This document shows, one piece after another, positions 44,281-52,490 of a stretch of 64,000 bases of DNA. Both the position numbers and the translations under genes were made by a program. The notes below the pieces were generated by a model. It was not told the DNA's origin. It did not search any database and worked only from the letters and a program-made list of their open reading frames with translations. Source of the DNA: Hyphomicrobiales bacterium. GTDB lineage: Bacteria > Pseudomonadota > Alphaproteobacteria > Rhizobiales > Rhizobiaceae. The stretch lies in contig UCEU01000030.1 in the NCBI GenBank assembly GCA_900471485.1, positions 62,001-126,000 on the forward strand, in the 5' to 3' direction. Position 1 is the stretch's first letter. Each line of letters starts with the position of its first letter.

Positions 44281-44630
44281 ACGAATCCTTTCTGAACTTA
44301 ACATGCCATGCTTGCCTGCCAACTTTGGCTCGACAATGGCTCTGCGCCACCGGAAAGCGGTATCCGGATGGCACATGTGATAGGTCGCCGAGTGACGCCC
44401 TCAGTGAGAGGTAAGGTGACCCTCGTCGCTAGTCTTGTAATATTCGGATGCCGTCGCACGACCCTGGTTGTTCGGCGAGCGGGACGAAATGCCGAATGCC
44501 TGACGTATCGGAGTGGATCCGCCAATTCCTGCGCCGGCAACCTTGTTAAGAACTCGCAGCGAGGCGGTTAACGGTCTCGCCGACAGTCGCCGGCCCTCGT
44601 CGGCCCGACCTTGAACACGGAGATAAAAGC
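44281..44630. other. Intergenic, nothing recognised
   Basis: 350 bases between the small exported-protein gene and the aldehyde dehydrogenase. No repeat, no TACAAT element, no credible coding frame. Confidence 0.35.
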
Positions 44631-46163
44631 ATGGCTATCAGGGGTGAGCTTCTGATTGGAGGCGAGAGCGTCATAGGCGCAGGCAGACCGTTTTTTGCTG
44701 TCGAGCAGACGACGGGCACCACGCTGGGGAGCGCATTTCACAGTGCGACCGGGGAACAGGTTGAGCGCGCACTGGCATCATCGTGGGAAGCGTTCCGCTC
44801 GTACCGTGAGACAACATTGCATGATAGAGCAGTGTTTCTCGAGCGGATTGCCACCAACATTTTGGACCTCGGGAACGAATTGGTGGACCGGGCCAGTGCC
44901 GAGACCGGGCTTCCCAAGGGCCGGATAGAAGGAGAGCGAGCACGCACCGTTGGACAACTGCGCCTCTTTGCAGCTGAAATACGAGAAGGTCGCTTCCAAG
45001 AGTTGCGCTTCGATCCTGCCGACCCAGAACGGAAGCCCTCAGCGAAGCCCGATCTCAAGTTGCGCAATGTGCCGTTGGGGCCTGTTTCGGTTTTCGGCTC
45101 CTCCAATTTCCCGCTGGCCTTCTCTGTCGCAGGTGGAGACACCGCTTCGGCGCTCGCCGCTGGATGTCCCGTGATCGTGAAAGCTCACTCCGCTCATCCC
45201 GGCACCTCAGAGCTTGTTGGCAGAGCAATCCAGAAGGCCGTTGCAGAATCCGCGTTTGCCCCCGGCGTCTTTAGCCTGCTTTTCGATGCCGGGTTCGAAG
45301 TGGGTCAAGCGTTGGTTGCGGACGGCCGTATCCGTGCAGTGGGTTTCACCGGCTCCCGACGCGGGGGGCTAGCCCTGTTGGACATAGCCAACCGACGTAG
45401 ACAGCCGATCCCGGTTTATGCCGAGATGAGTAGCATCAATCCCGTGATTATCTTCCCGTCCGCAATTGCAAGCCGCGGACCCGAAATCGCAAAAGACTTC
45501 ATAAGTTCGTTGACGCTCGGAGCTGGCCAGTTCTGCACAAATCCAGGTTTGGTCCTCACCGTCGAGGGACCGGGTGTCGCCGAGTTCACGTCCGCAGCCG
45601 CGTCTCACCTAACGCGGGCCGCCGCGCAGACCATGTTGACTGCCGGCATCTGCGACGCTTTCAAACGTGGCACCGCAAAGATGGAATCCAAAACAAGTGT
45701 TGAGGTCGTGGGGCGTGGAATAGCAGGCACCCCCCTGGAAGGGCAGGCAGTCCTTTTCTCCACCACGGGATCAGCATTGCTCGGGGATCCCGAGCTGCAG
45801 GAAGAAATATTCGGTGCTGCAAGCCTCGTGGTGAAGTGCGCCGATCAAGGGGAGCTTGCACGGGTCCTCGACTCGCTTGAGGGACAGCTTACCGTAGCCC
45901 TTCTTATGGATGACGCCGATGCAGCAATTGCGCAGGCACTTATCCCGCGGCTTGAGTTGTTGGCGGGTCGACTTCTCGTGAACGGTTTCGCTACTGGTGT
46001 CGAGGTATCCCCAGCCATGGTTCATGGCGGCCCCTTCCCTGCCACTTCCGACGGGAGGTCTACGTCTGTCGGCACTATGGCCATTTATCGCTTTTTGCGG
46101 CCTGTTTGTTATCAAGATTTCCCGCCGGCGATAACGCCGGCTGCGTTTCGTGGCAACGAATAG
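44631..46163 (+). CDS. NADP-dependent aldehyde dehydrogenase (ketoglutarate semialdehyde dehydrogenase-like)
   Basis: 510 residues from ATG 44631 (GGAG upstream). The family features are FGSSNFPLAFSVAGGDTASALAAGCPVIVKAHSAHPGT, VGFTGSRRGGLALL, the general-base glutamate in VYAEMSSINPVI and the nucleophile cysteine in GAGQFCTNPG. FGSSNFPLAFS with HSAHPGTSEL is the pattern of 2,5-dioxovalerate (alpha-ketoglutarate semialdehyde) dehydrogenase, the last step in the oxidative degradation of pentoses, hexuronates and hydroxyproline. No sugar or hydroxyproline genes are adjacent. A hairpin at 46185-46220 follows. Confidence 0.88.
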   Translation: MAIRGELLIGGESVIGAGRPFFAVEQTTGTTLGSAFHSATGEQVERALASSWEAFRSYRETTLHDRAVFLERIATNILDLGNELVDRASAETGLPKGRIEGERARTVGQLRLFAAEIREGRFQELRFDPADPERKPSAKPDLKLRNVPLGPVSVFGSSNFPLAFSVAGGDTASALAAGCPVIVKAHSAHPGTSELVGRAIQKAVAESAFAPGVFSLLFDAGFEVGQALVADGRIRAVGFTGSRRGGLALLDIANRRRQPIPVYAEMSSINPVIIFPSAIASRGPEIAKDFISSLTLGAGQFCTNPGLVLTVEGPGVAEFTSAAASHLTRAAAQTMLTAGICDAFKRGTAKMESKTSVEVVGRGIAGTPLEGQAVLFSTTGSALLGDPELQEEIFGAASLVVKCADQGELARVLDSLEGQLTVALLMDDADAAIAQALIPRLELLAGRLLVNGFATGVEVSPAMVHGGPFPATSDGRSTSVGTMAIYRFLRPVCYQDFPPAITPAAFRGNE

Positions 46164-46184
46164 CATGCGCTGCATGCCGTCAGC

Positions 46185-46220
46185 TCGTCGCCACACCTCC
46201 TTCGAGGAGTGTGGCGACGA
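46185..46220 (+). terminator. Terminator after aldehyde dehydrogenase
   Basis: TCGTCGCCACAC against GTGTGGCGACGA, 12 bp, extended by CTCC/GGAG with a one-base offset. Twenty-two bases after the stop. Confidence 0.7.
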
Positions 46221-46370
46221 AATAGTTGTGATTAGTGCCCTGAGGGCAACGAGCCTGATCTAGACCGTGAATGTGGCGCGTTCGCACCGACCTATCTGTC
46301 GCGGGAAATTGCGATATCGGATCGTCACTGGAACGGGTGAGCGATACAGGACTTGGAGTATACGTCAAAA

Positions 46371-46928
46371 ATGAACGTCTTCGATCTGTTCGACGAAAGT
46401 CAGCGGCCTAAAGCGCCCCGCATCCGCGAAGCCACCGAGGTGCACCGCTCCGCTGGGCGCAAGCTCGCGATGATCCACAATATGCACCTCTCGGCGCTTG
46501 ACGAGACAAGAGCGATGATGGACCGTGTTCAGCACGATGAAGATGCTGCAAAGAGCCTCGCAGAGCATGTCACATCGCTTCAGTTGTGGGAAAATTATCG
46601 CAAGTTCGGAAATCTCTGCGGTCGTGAATGCCAATTTCTCGACTTCCACCACACATCCGAGGACACCGAGATTTTTCCGGCAATCGCAAAGAATGCCAGT
46701 GAGGGGCTGAGACGTGTGATTGCTCGTCTCAGCCAAGAGCATTCGGTCGTTCACCAACTCCTAGAGAAGCTCGCGACGAATGTCGCCGATCTTTGGTCCG
46801 ATCCAAGCGCAGAGCATTTTGCGCGAACGCGAGAGACGTTCGAGGTACTTGATAAGGCTATCCGGTCGCACTTTGGATATGAGCAAACAGAGCTCCAGGA
46901 GGCAATAGGGTACTATAACGCTTTATGA
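46371..46928 (+). CDS. Hemerythrin-like HHE protein
   Basis: 185 residues from ATG 46371; a TTG at 46353 is in frame. Helices with the right histidine and acid spacing for a hemerythrin domain are present: MIHNMHLSALDETR, CQFLDFHHTSEDTEIFPAI (the HxxxE site) and LSQEHSVVHQLLEKL, then AIRSHFGYEQTELQEAI. Such proteins bind a di-iron centre and act in oxygen, NO or metal sensing and storage. It has a Cys in GRECQF beside the site. It stands alone between two intergenic regions. Confidence 0.8.
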   Translation: MNVFDLFDESQRPKAPRIREATEVHRSAGRKLAMIHNMHLSALDETRAMMDRVQHDEDAAKSLAEHVTSLQLWENYRKFGNLCGRECQFLDFHHTSEDTEIFPAIAKNASEGLRRVIARLSQEHSVVHQLLEKLATNVADLWSDPSAEHFARTRETFEVLDKAIRSHFGYEQTELQEAIGYYNAL

Positions 46929-47118
46929 GGATCGGGGTGCAGGTCAGATTTATGCGTAGACACCTTCGCCGCGTAACACATTCTTGCATTTTTGGGCGCA
47001 AGCGCGGCTCGCCGACACAGGCAGCCGCTGGAGATTGAAAGCCTGACTTTCATGAAATCAGGCCCTGAGAAATTGAACCGCGACGGATGCGGGGTACGAG
47101 ACTTTTTCGTTTCTTTGC

Positions 47119-47400
47119 CTATCGGCAAGCAACCCTGTCGGGGCCGGCTGGCAATGCGCTCCGAGAGGATTTCAAAGGGTGCACGCACGTGGTGAAGGTG
47201 GTCCGTGGCTCTCGAACGCCATCGGCGGTCGACGTCTCCAGAGGAATAGAGAACGATCCGGAGTTATTGTCGTCGCGGTAGCGATCCGTTCCGGGAGGCA
47301 TTCCATCGAACCGACCGGAGCTATCCTGGTCACCGAGCGATTGGGCCATCACAAGCGTTGGAAGGAACACAAAAAGTGCGGCAAGTGTCGATGTGCGCAT
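47119..47400 (-). CDS. Small exported protein, unknown
   Basis: 93 residues from ATG 47400 with AAAGG ten bases upstream; in-frame ATGs also lie at 47418 and 47433. The first 20 residues (TSTLAALFVFLPTLVMAQ) are a signal peptide. The mature part is Asp/Ser/Gly-rich (LGDQDSSGRFDGMPPGTDRYRDD) and probably disordered; the C-terminal 25 residues are basic with two Cys. No family is recognised. A TACAAT element lies 61 bases upstream. Confidence 0.5.
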   Translation of the reverse strand: MRTSTLAALFVFLPTLVMAQSLGDQDSSGRFDGMPPGTDRYRDDNNSGSFSIPLETSTADGVREPRTTFTTCVHPLKSSRSALPAGPDRVACR

Positions 47401-47460
47401 GGCAGCATACCTTTGCATATTTGAGGTAGGCACAAACCTAATCCCTCTCGATAACTTTGG

Positions 47461-47470
47461 ATTGTATCAT
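47461..47470 (-). promoter_or_regulatory. TACAAT element, copy 10
   Basis: Read leftwards ATGATACAAT, 61 bases before the small exported-protein gene. Confidence 0.5.
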
Positions 47471-47686
47471 TCTGCCGACTTCGTGGTGTTTCATGTTGTG
47501 CGGCCTAACGGCGAGGCATGGCGTCAACGGCATGGAGACGAGCTAAGGGCGGCGTTGTTCACCGGATAGTCCAAGAGGGAACTGGAAGGCGCTTTAGCAT
47601 GCCATCTCCGCGAGAGGCGCGCCCTTGTATACTGCTAGCCACGATCCGATTTAGAGGCAGACAACAATTGTCGGGAATCGAGCAAG

Positions 47687-47725
47687 GACCACGGAGCGGA
47701 CAATAGCTCCGTGGTCTTTTCTTTT
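47687..47725 (+). terminator. Rho-independent terminator without an upstream gene
   Basis: GACCACGGAGC against GCTCCGTGGTC (11 bp), followed by TTTTCTTTT. Direction is rightwards. The nearest rightward gene ends 760 bases upstream. Confidence 0.8.
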
Positions 47726-47737
47726 GTTGGTCAGGAG

Positions 47738-48205
47738 CTACTTCGCGGCGATCTGAAGCTTGAGCTCTTCCGTGCCGACGGCAACGTTGACGCCCTGTTC
47801 AGATTGAACGGATACCGGCTGCAATGCGATGGACTTTCCTTGCCCACCACCCAGCACATTAGCGCCCAGACCAACGCCAATTGTCGCATCGGCGTCGATA
47901 CCAACATAGTCGCCTGCGAGTGCGCCGGCTTCGAGGCTCGTAGCTCCATAAACGAACCACACCAATGACGCTTTGCGGATTTGACCAATTTCCAGGCCAA
48001 ACTTCGCGATTGTTCCTCGGTAGTGCTCCGGCGCACCCGAGGTCGGCTTGAACGTGCAGTCGACGTCCTGTTGTGCGATCAGGATCTTACCGATCCCTGC
48101 GGAGACGTCGCATGTCAGGGTGCCGGCCTGGATGCGGGCGGCAGAGGCTGGGTAGACAGACGAGACTAGGGTGGCCGCGACGATTGCGATTACTTTTTTG
48201 TTCAC
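47738..48205 (-). CDS. DUF992 exported protein
   Basis: 155 residues from GTG 48205, which has AAAGGAGA eight bases upstream. Residues 1-22 are a signal peptide (KKVIAIVAATLVSSVYPASA). The mature part follows DUF992 closely: IQAGTLTCDVSAGIGKIL, then HYRGTIAKFGLEIGQI, GDYVGIDADATIGVGLGANVL and KSIALQPVSVQSEQGVNVAVG. DUF992 proteins are small periplasmic beta-rich proteins of alphaproteobacteria with no known function; a Cys pair (LTCDV and VDCTF) may be bonded. A TACAAT element lies 52 bases upstream. Confidence 0.88.
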   Translation of the reverse strand: MNKKVIAIVAATLVSSVYPASAARIQAGTLTCDVSAGIGKILIAQQDVDCTFKPTSGAPEHYRGTIAKFGLEIGQIRKASLVWFVYGATSLEAGALAGDYVGIDADATIGVGLGANVLGGGQGKSIALQPVSVQSEQGVNVAVGTEELKLQIAAK

Positions 48206-48256
48206 TGGAATCTCCTTTGTTTGCAGAGACACAGTTGCCCATTTCGTATGGCTTAG

Positions 48257-48266
48257 ATTGTACGAA
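48257..48266 (-). promoter_or_regulatory. TACAAT element, copy 11
   Basis: Read leftwards TTCGTACAAT, 52 bases before the DUF992 gene. The first base differs from the consensus. Confidence 0.45.
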
Positions 48267-48427
48267 TTGGCCTTGAGCTTGCCCGACCACAAAGAGTGGT
48301 ACTCGACCCCTGTGCGGGATCGGTCTCCCGAGTCTGGCTTTCCTTGGGATGAGAAGACCCCCGTCGCGACATTGGGCCACCAGCCATGTTGCGAGATCAT
48401 TGGCCACGGCACCGAAATACGCGCCGA

Positions 48428-48437
48428 ATAGTACAAT
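48428..48437 (+). promoter_or_regulatory. TACAAT element, copy 12
   Basis: ATAGTACAAT, 86 bases before the Tat-exported metallo-hydrolase. Confidence 0.5.
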
Positions 48438-48522
48438 ATCGCCCTAACGGCCATCTCTAAGGATTTTCACAGGCAATCCACCTCTGGTCTATGGCGACCA
48501 GACCTTTCTCTGGAGAACTCTC

Positions 48523-49494
48523 ATGGCAACTACAATCGCACCCAAACTCTCTCGCCGCGGCTTTTGCCTTTGCTGCATCGGCGTCGCATCCGTCGGCCTA
48601 GCAGGCGGCTGGCTCTCGCCGCGCGAAGCCTACGCAGAAGCGCACCAGCTCGTCGGAATGATCCGTGGTGCCGCGGCAAAAGCCGATATAGCGACCCATA
48701 AGCTTCGCGGCGGCGTCTACGTCCTGGAGGGCTCTGGTGGGAATATCGCTGTGTTTGTCGGAAAAGACGGCAAGGTGATGGTAGACGCAGGTATCACTGC
48801 AACTCGACCCAAGATCGTCCAGGCCCTGAACGCCCTCGGCTCGCAGCCCGTCACCAACCTCATCAACACTCATTGGCATTTCGACCACGCGGATGGAAAC
48901 GAATGGGTTCACGCCCAGGGCGCACAGATCATGGCACACGCCAACACCAAGAAGAGGTTGATGGAGACCCAGCGAGTAGCGGACTGGGACTTTACTTTCC
49001 CACCCTCGCCGGCCGGCGCTATTCCTTCGGAAGTGTTTTCAGCCGACAACGATGTGGAGCTGCAGGGGTGTAAACTTCACCTGGTCTGCTACGAAGCAGC
49101 GCATACAGACAGTGACGTCGGTGTCCATTTCGTCGCTCAGAACATCCTGCATACCGGCGACACCTACTGGAACGGCATTTATCCTTTCATCGACTACTCG
49201 ACGGGCGGCAGCATTGATGGGAAGATCGCCGCATGCAAGAAGAGCCTCGGAATGATTGACGACAAAACCATCGTCATCCCCGGGCATGGAGCTCCTGTTA
49301 GCAACAAAGCAGAACTCAAAGCGTTCCATGACATGCTTGTTGCGGTACGTGACGATGTCGCGAAATTGAAGAAGCAAGGAATGTCCGTCGGAGAGGTCGT
49401 TGCGGCGAAGCCGACTGCGGCGTTCGATAAAAAGTGGGGGCAGTTCGTTATCACTCCCGGCCTGTTCACCGAGCTCGTGTATGAGGGTGTCTAA
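48523..49494 (+). CDS. Tat-exported MBL-fold hydrolase
   Basis: 323 residues from ATG 48523 (GGAG upstream). The N-terminus LSRRGFCLCCIGVASVGLAGG is a twin-arginine signal with an unusual CLCC inside the hydrophobic core, cleaved near AYAEA. The zinc motif is THWHFDHADG (H117, H119, D121, H122); AHTDSDVGVHF and LHTGDTYWNG give the third His and bridging Asp, and VIPGHGAP the last. The form is that of SoxH/PqqB-adjacent or quinoprotein-relay metallo-hydrolases of the periplasm, but the substrate is unknown. Tat export suggests folding with metal before export. A TACAAT element lies upstream. Confidence 0.88.
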   Translation: MATTIAPKLSRRGFCLCCIGVASVGLAGGWLSPREAYAEAHQLVGMIRGAAAKADIATHKLRGGVYVLEGSGGNIAVFVGKDGKVMVDAGITATRPKIVQALNALGSQPVTNLINTHWHFDHADGNEWVHAQGAQIMAHANTKKRLMETQRVADWDFTFPPSPAGAIPSEVFSADNDVELQGCKLHLVCYEAAHTDSDVGVHFVAQNILHTGDTYWNGIYPFIDYSTGGSIDGKIAACKKSLGMIDDKTIVIPGHGAPVSNKAELKAFHDMLVAVRDDVAKLKKQGMSVGEVVAAKPTAAFDKKWGQFVITPGLFTELVYEGV

Positions 49495-49782
49495 GCAACC
49501 CTTGAAACCAGAGAGCGTTCGGCCCTTTGAGTTTGTGCGACACAAAAACGGACTTTGCCCAGAGGCAAATCCGGGGCCGGACTGACGCTCCGTTCCAAGA
49601 TTCTGGATTTATCGTGATAGGCACGGCGAACAACGCTGCCGTGCCCATCAAAATGCGAATTGAGTTATTGGTCACCTGCAAATCACTACGCGCGTACGAC
49701 GCGCCGACGACTGCGTAACGGCGACCATGTCTAAGCAAAACTCCCAACAGCTTGGCTGCTGGCACAAAGAGCTCGCCAAAAT

Positions 49783-50139
49783 CTATCGCACGTAGAGCGT
49801 GATGCTGCCGTCTGCGGCCTGGTAGGCATTGATCACATCCCTCACTGCGACACCTTTTTGCGCGAGGCTGCCCATAAGGTCACTATTGTCGCGGATAGCG
49901 GATCGCATTCGCTGGATTTCCTCCGGCGAGCGGTCTGGAACGCCGAGTGGGCCATCTGTCCTGTCGTTCAAAGTGAGACGATTACGGACATATTCCACGT
50001 CGAACTGTCCGTTGAATGTGCGGAGGCTTTGATCAAGGGCTGCAGGCGAACTTTCGTCTAGGCCGCCGGCGTGAACGATGGTGAAACCACTGGCGGCGGC
50101 TACTACAACGGCGACAAGGGATAGATTTTTAAGGTGCAT
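49783..50139 (-). CDS. Small exported protein, unknown
   Basis: 118 residues from ATG 50139 with CGGAGA upstream. Residues 1-24 are a signal peptide (LSLVAVVVAAASGFTIVHAG). The mature part is soluble and helical (SPEEIQRMRSAIRDNSDLMGSL) and ends AADGSITLYVR. The block AIRDNSDLMGSLAQKGVAVRDVINA looks like a short helical hairpin. No family is recognised. A TACAAT element lies 95 bases upstream, placing it with the other exported proteins. Confidence 0.65.
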   Translation of the reverse strand: MHLKNLSLVAVVVAAASGFTIVHAGGLDESSPAALDQSLRTFNGQFDVEYVRNRLTLNDRTDGPLGVPDRSPEEIQRMRSAIRDNSDLMGSLAQKGVAVRDVINAYQAADGSITLYVR

Positions 50140-50233
50140 TGGCGGTCTCCGGGATTTCGGACTATGGCCTGTTTGGAAACACCCATTGCGGGGTGATCCC
50201 TGAGACATCTTTGTCGCAATATCGCTTCACCGG

Positions 50234-50243
50234 ATTGTAGGAT
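50234..50243 (-). promoter_or_regulatory. TACAAT element, copy 13
   Basis: Read leftwards ATCCTACAAT, 95 bases before the small exported-protein gene. A full match. Confidence 0.55.
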
Positions 50244-50420
50244 TGCGGCGTCCGCTATTGCTGAGCGAGCATCAGTAGTCCGCGTGTCGGGCACGAACGA
50301 ACACACGAAGAGCAATAGGGTGGGCGGCACCAACGGATGAAATCGATTGGTGAGCAAGGTGCGATCTGGCCCGAACCGGATTATCCATAAACTCAACTGC
50401 TTGACGGCGTCCAACGACGG

Positions 50421-50445
50421 AACAAAAAAGCCCGCTGTTGCGGGC
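50421..50445 (-). terminator. Leftward Rho-independent terminator
   Basis: GCCCGC-TGTT-GCGGGC preceded on the plus strand by AAAAAA, so the leftward transcript ends in a U tract. It follows the small gene at 50556-50765 by 110 bases. Confidence 0.75.
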
Positions 50446-50555
50446 GAGTTGAGGGGAACGCCCTCCAACCGTGGAGAGGTACAAATCCATATATGCTGCG
50501 CACGGCAACACGCGTGTGACACAGAAACTGACGTCCGCGTGGCACAGTAGCTTGC

Positions 50556-50765
50556 TCAGCTCATACTACGCTGTTTTCCTAAAGCCTGCGGCGAAGATGC
50601 TCGCTGCACGAAAACATCAACTGCTTCGATATCGATCAGCTGGCCGACGTCAAACTCTCGTTGCATCCCGTTGATCGTCGCATTGATCCGCGGGCCAATG
50701 AAGTTGATCGTCGTCGCCAGGAAGTTTCGTTCCTCGCCAAGGTCGTTGATGGACACAACGTACAT
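50556..50765 (-). CDS. Small hypothetical protein
   Basis: 69 residues from ATG 50765 with GAGAGGG upstream; the frame opens at 50810. It begins YVVSINDLGEERNFLATTIN and continues FIGPRINATINGMQREFDVG, with alternating hydrophobic positions that suggest a small beta-fold. There is no signal peptide. The terminator downstream supports a real transcript. No family is recognised. Confidence 0.5.
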   Translation of the reverse strand: MYVVSINDLGEERNFLATTINFIGPRINATINGMQREFDVGQLIDIEAVDVFVQRASSPQALGKQRSMS

Positions 50766-51087
50766 GCAGCCCTCTCTGGTAAGCCAGGTGGCTTCATGCG
50801 ACGGAATCACTCACTTTGCACTCGGGCAATTCAGCAAAGTCCAAAAATAGTCACGGCTAAGCTCCACCGTCGTCAGGTGGAATTTGTTCAGACATCGCAA
50901 CATAGTAACGTCGGCACGAAGTGGCGTTGACAAGCACATTCCCTGGTTCGGGAATGGTATCTCGGTCAGTGCCGATTATCGCGCCACTCCGAGCCAAACC
51001 TCAAACATCAATGCAGACTGCCACTTTTCAAAATCTGCTAAAACGTTTAACTCTCACGCGGGAGATTAAGCCGAGCCAAGGACCACA
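50766..51087. other. Intergenic, nothing recognised
   Basis: 322 bases between the small leftward gene and the divergent ArsR gene. No clear palindrome for the ArsR protein was found and there is no TACAAT element. Confidence 0.35.
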
Positions 51088-51396
51088 ATGACCGACGATA
51101 TTTTCCAAAAGAAAGCCGAGCTTCTGAATATTATGGCGAACGCGCAGCGTCTGAAGATGCTGACAATGCTGTCAGAGGGCGAGATATCAGTGGGGCCGCT
51201 CGCCCGCTATCTGGGATTGAGCCAATCCGCACTCTCTCAGCATCTGGCTAAGCTGCGTGCGGCCGACATCGTCATAACAAGACGGGATGCACAAACCGTC
51301 TACTACTCTCTCAAATCCGACAAGGTTGTGCCAGTTCTTACAATGTTAGACCAGCTGTTTACCAAGCCTGCGCGACTTGACCGGATTGCGAGCTGA
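51088..51396 (+). CDS. ArsR-family regulator (NolR-like)
   Basis: 102 residues from ATG 51088 (AAGGA upstream). It is a single winged helix: LLNIMANAQRLKMLTMLSEGEISV, then LARYLGLSQSALSQHLAKLRAADIV and TRRDAQTVYYSL. LSQSALSQHL with TRRDAQT.YYS is the text of NolR, the nodulation repressor of rhizobia, and related SmtB/ArsR members. There are no Cys pairs for metal binding in the recognition helix, which fits the NolR-like, metal-independent group. It stands alone; targets are unknown. Confidence 0.85.
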   Translation: MTDDIFQKKAELLNIMANAQRLKMLTMLSEGEISVGPLARYLGLSQSALSQHLAKLRAADIVITRRDAQTVYYSLKSDKVVPVLTMLDQLFTKPARLDRIAS

Positions 51397-51437
51397 GGGT
51401 GGCTGGACCTCTTCATGCCCAGAACCACGTTGCGCAC

Positions 51438-51974
51438 TTAGTGCACATTCACTTCTTTCTGACTGCGTGACTGTTGCACTAGGTCTTCGAGGATGGCTTC
51501 CAGGGCGTCGGCAATCATTGTATTTCCGGCCTCTACTGCATGAAGATGCGCGACAGCAACGTGCGTTAAAATTGGATTTTCTCCGGCGGGCGCGTGGTCC
51601 TCTACCGGGAACACAATTCCCGCGTAGAGAGATGGAACGCCGTCGGCATCTCTGAAGCAGCGCCCGAAGGCCATCACCTTTCGGGCGTGCCCGCTCCGAT
51701 CGATGACCCTGTATTCCTCGTGGTACGGATTGCCCGAAATAATCGCATCATTGATGGCCTTCGCTACTGACGGGCGATCTCCCTCGACTATTCGGTCAAT
51801 GTAGGCGTTTACCGGCAGCCCGGCGATGGTTGCGTCCGGGTCTAAGCCGAACAACTCAGCTAACGCTGCATCTGCATGGAGGATGTTCGTAGAGAGCTCC
51901 CATGTGAAAACACCGGACTCTTTCGTGGTTAGATGATCTTCATCGCTAGGCGAAGATTCAGTATTGAATGCCAT
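51438..51974 (-). CDS. Single PAS-domain protein
   Basis: 178 residues from ATG 51974 (AAGGAG upstream). Residues 20-130 are a PAS_3-type domain: SGVFTWELSTNILHADAALAELFGLD, PVNAYIDRIVEGDRPSVAKAI, YHEEYRVIDRSGHARKVMAFGR and SLYAGIVFPV. It ends with a helix (MIADALEAILEDLVQQSRSQ) that could dimerise or contact a partner. It has no output domain, as with the PAS protein at 19073-19717. Convergent with the ArsR gene. Confidence 0.8.
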   Translation of the reverse strand: MAFNTESSPSDEDHLTTKESGVFTWELSTNILHADAALAELFGLDPDATIAGLPVNAYIDRIVEGDRPSVAKAINDAIISGNPYHEEYRVIDRSGHARKVMAFGRCFRDADGVPSLYAGIVFPVEDHAPAGENPILTHVAVAHLHAVEAGNTMIADALEAILEDLVQQSRSQKEVNVH

Positions 51975-52490
51975 TGGAACGCTCCTTTTTTACTAAATTA
52001 GAGAGCATTGGCAAAACTCAAGGTAGTTTCCGTCTCCGACAAAGATACCCTTCCCACAAAGCTGATAGCCCGCGGGCGCGCCTACCTACCGGCGCTTGAG
52101 TTCTCGTCTAGAAAATCATGATTGTTTCGCGGTTACCCGTGAAAACCCCGAACCGGCCTACCGGCTCTTCATCGCTGGATGTGAGCGTAAACTGTGAAAC
52201 CTACATATGCCCAAGCCCTCGTTTGGGCCTCGAGATCGGCAGTCACACACTGATCCGAAAGGTGAAGTCGAGACATCGCTTACGGCTGGCCGGCAGTACG
52301 ATGGGCAAGAGGTATGACCCGCCTTTTGTTAGCGCGAGCGTTTGCAACACCACCGATGCGCGCCTTTCCCGCCGCCGTTGCAACGTACAAGATGACAATG
52401 TTGGTCTTCTCTAAATTGAGACGAAGGCAGTTACGCACAGGTTGCCTTCACGAGTTGCGTTTCCGATTTCACAAAACGGGGGAGAGTATG
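51975..52490. other. Intergenic, nothing recognised
   Basis: 516 bases between the PAS gene and the LuxR gene, which are divergent. The LuxR frame is open through part of it but is not coding in character. No lux-box-like palindrome or TACAAT element was found. Confidence 0.35.

Larger units (their letters stand above)
47401..47737. other. Intergenic stretch with orphan terminator
   Basis: 337 bases with a TACAAT element (47461-47470) at the left and a strong rightward Rho-independent terminator (47687-47725) at the right, but no rightward gene to terminate. A small RNA between about 47480 and 47725 is possible; see findings. Confidence 0.4.
48206..48522. promoter_or_regulatory. Divergent region, DUF992 / Tat metallo-hydrolase
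   Basis: 317 bases between divergent genes, with one TACAAT element on each strand (48257-48266 and 48428-48437), each pointing at its gene. No coding frame. Confidence 0.5.
50140..50555. other. Intergenic with promoter element and leftward terminator
   Basis: 416 bases. It contains the TACAAT element at 50234-50243 and a leftward terminator at 50421-50445 that closes the small gene to the right. Nothing else is recognised. Confidence 0.4.
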
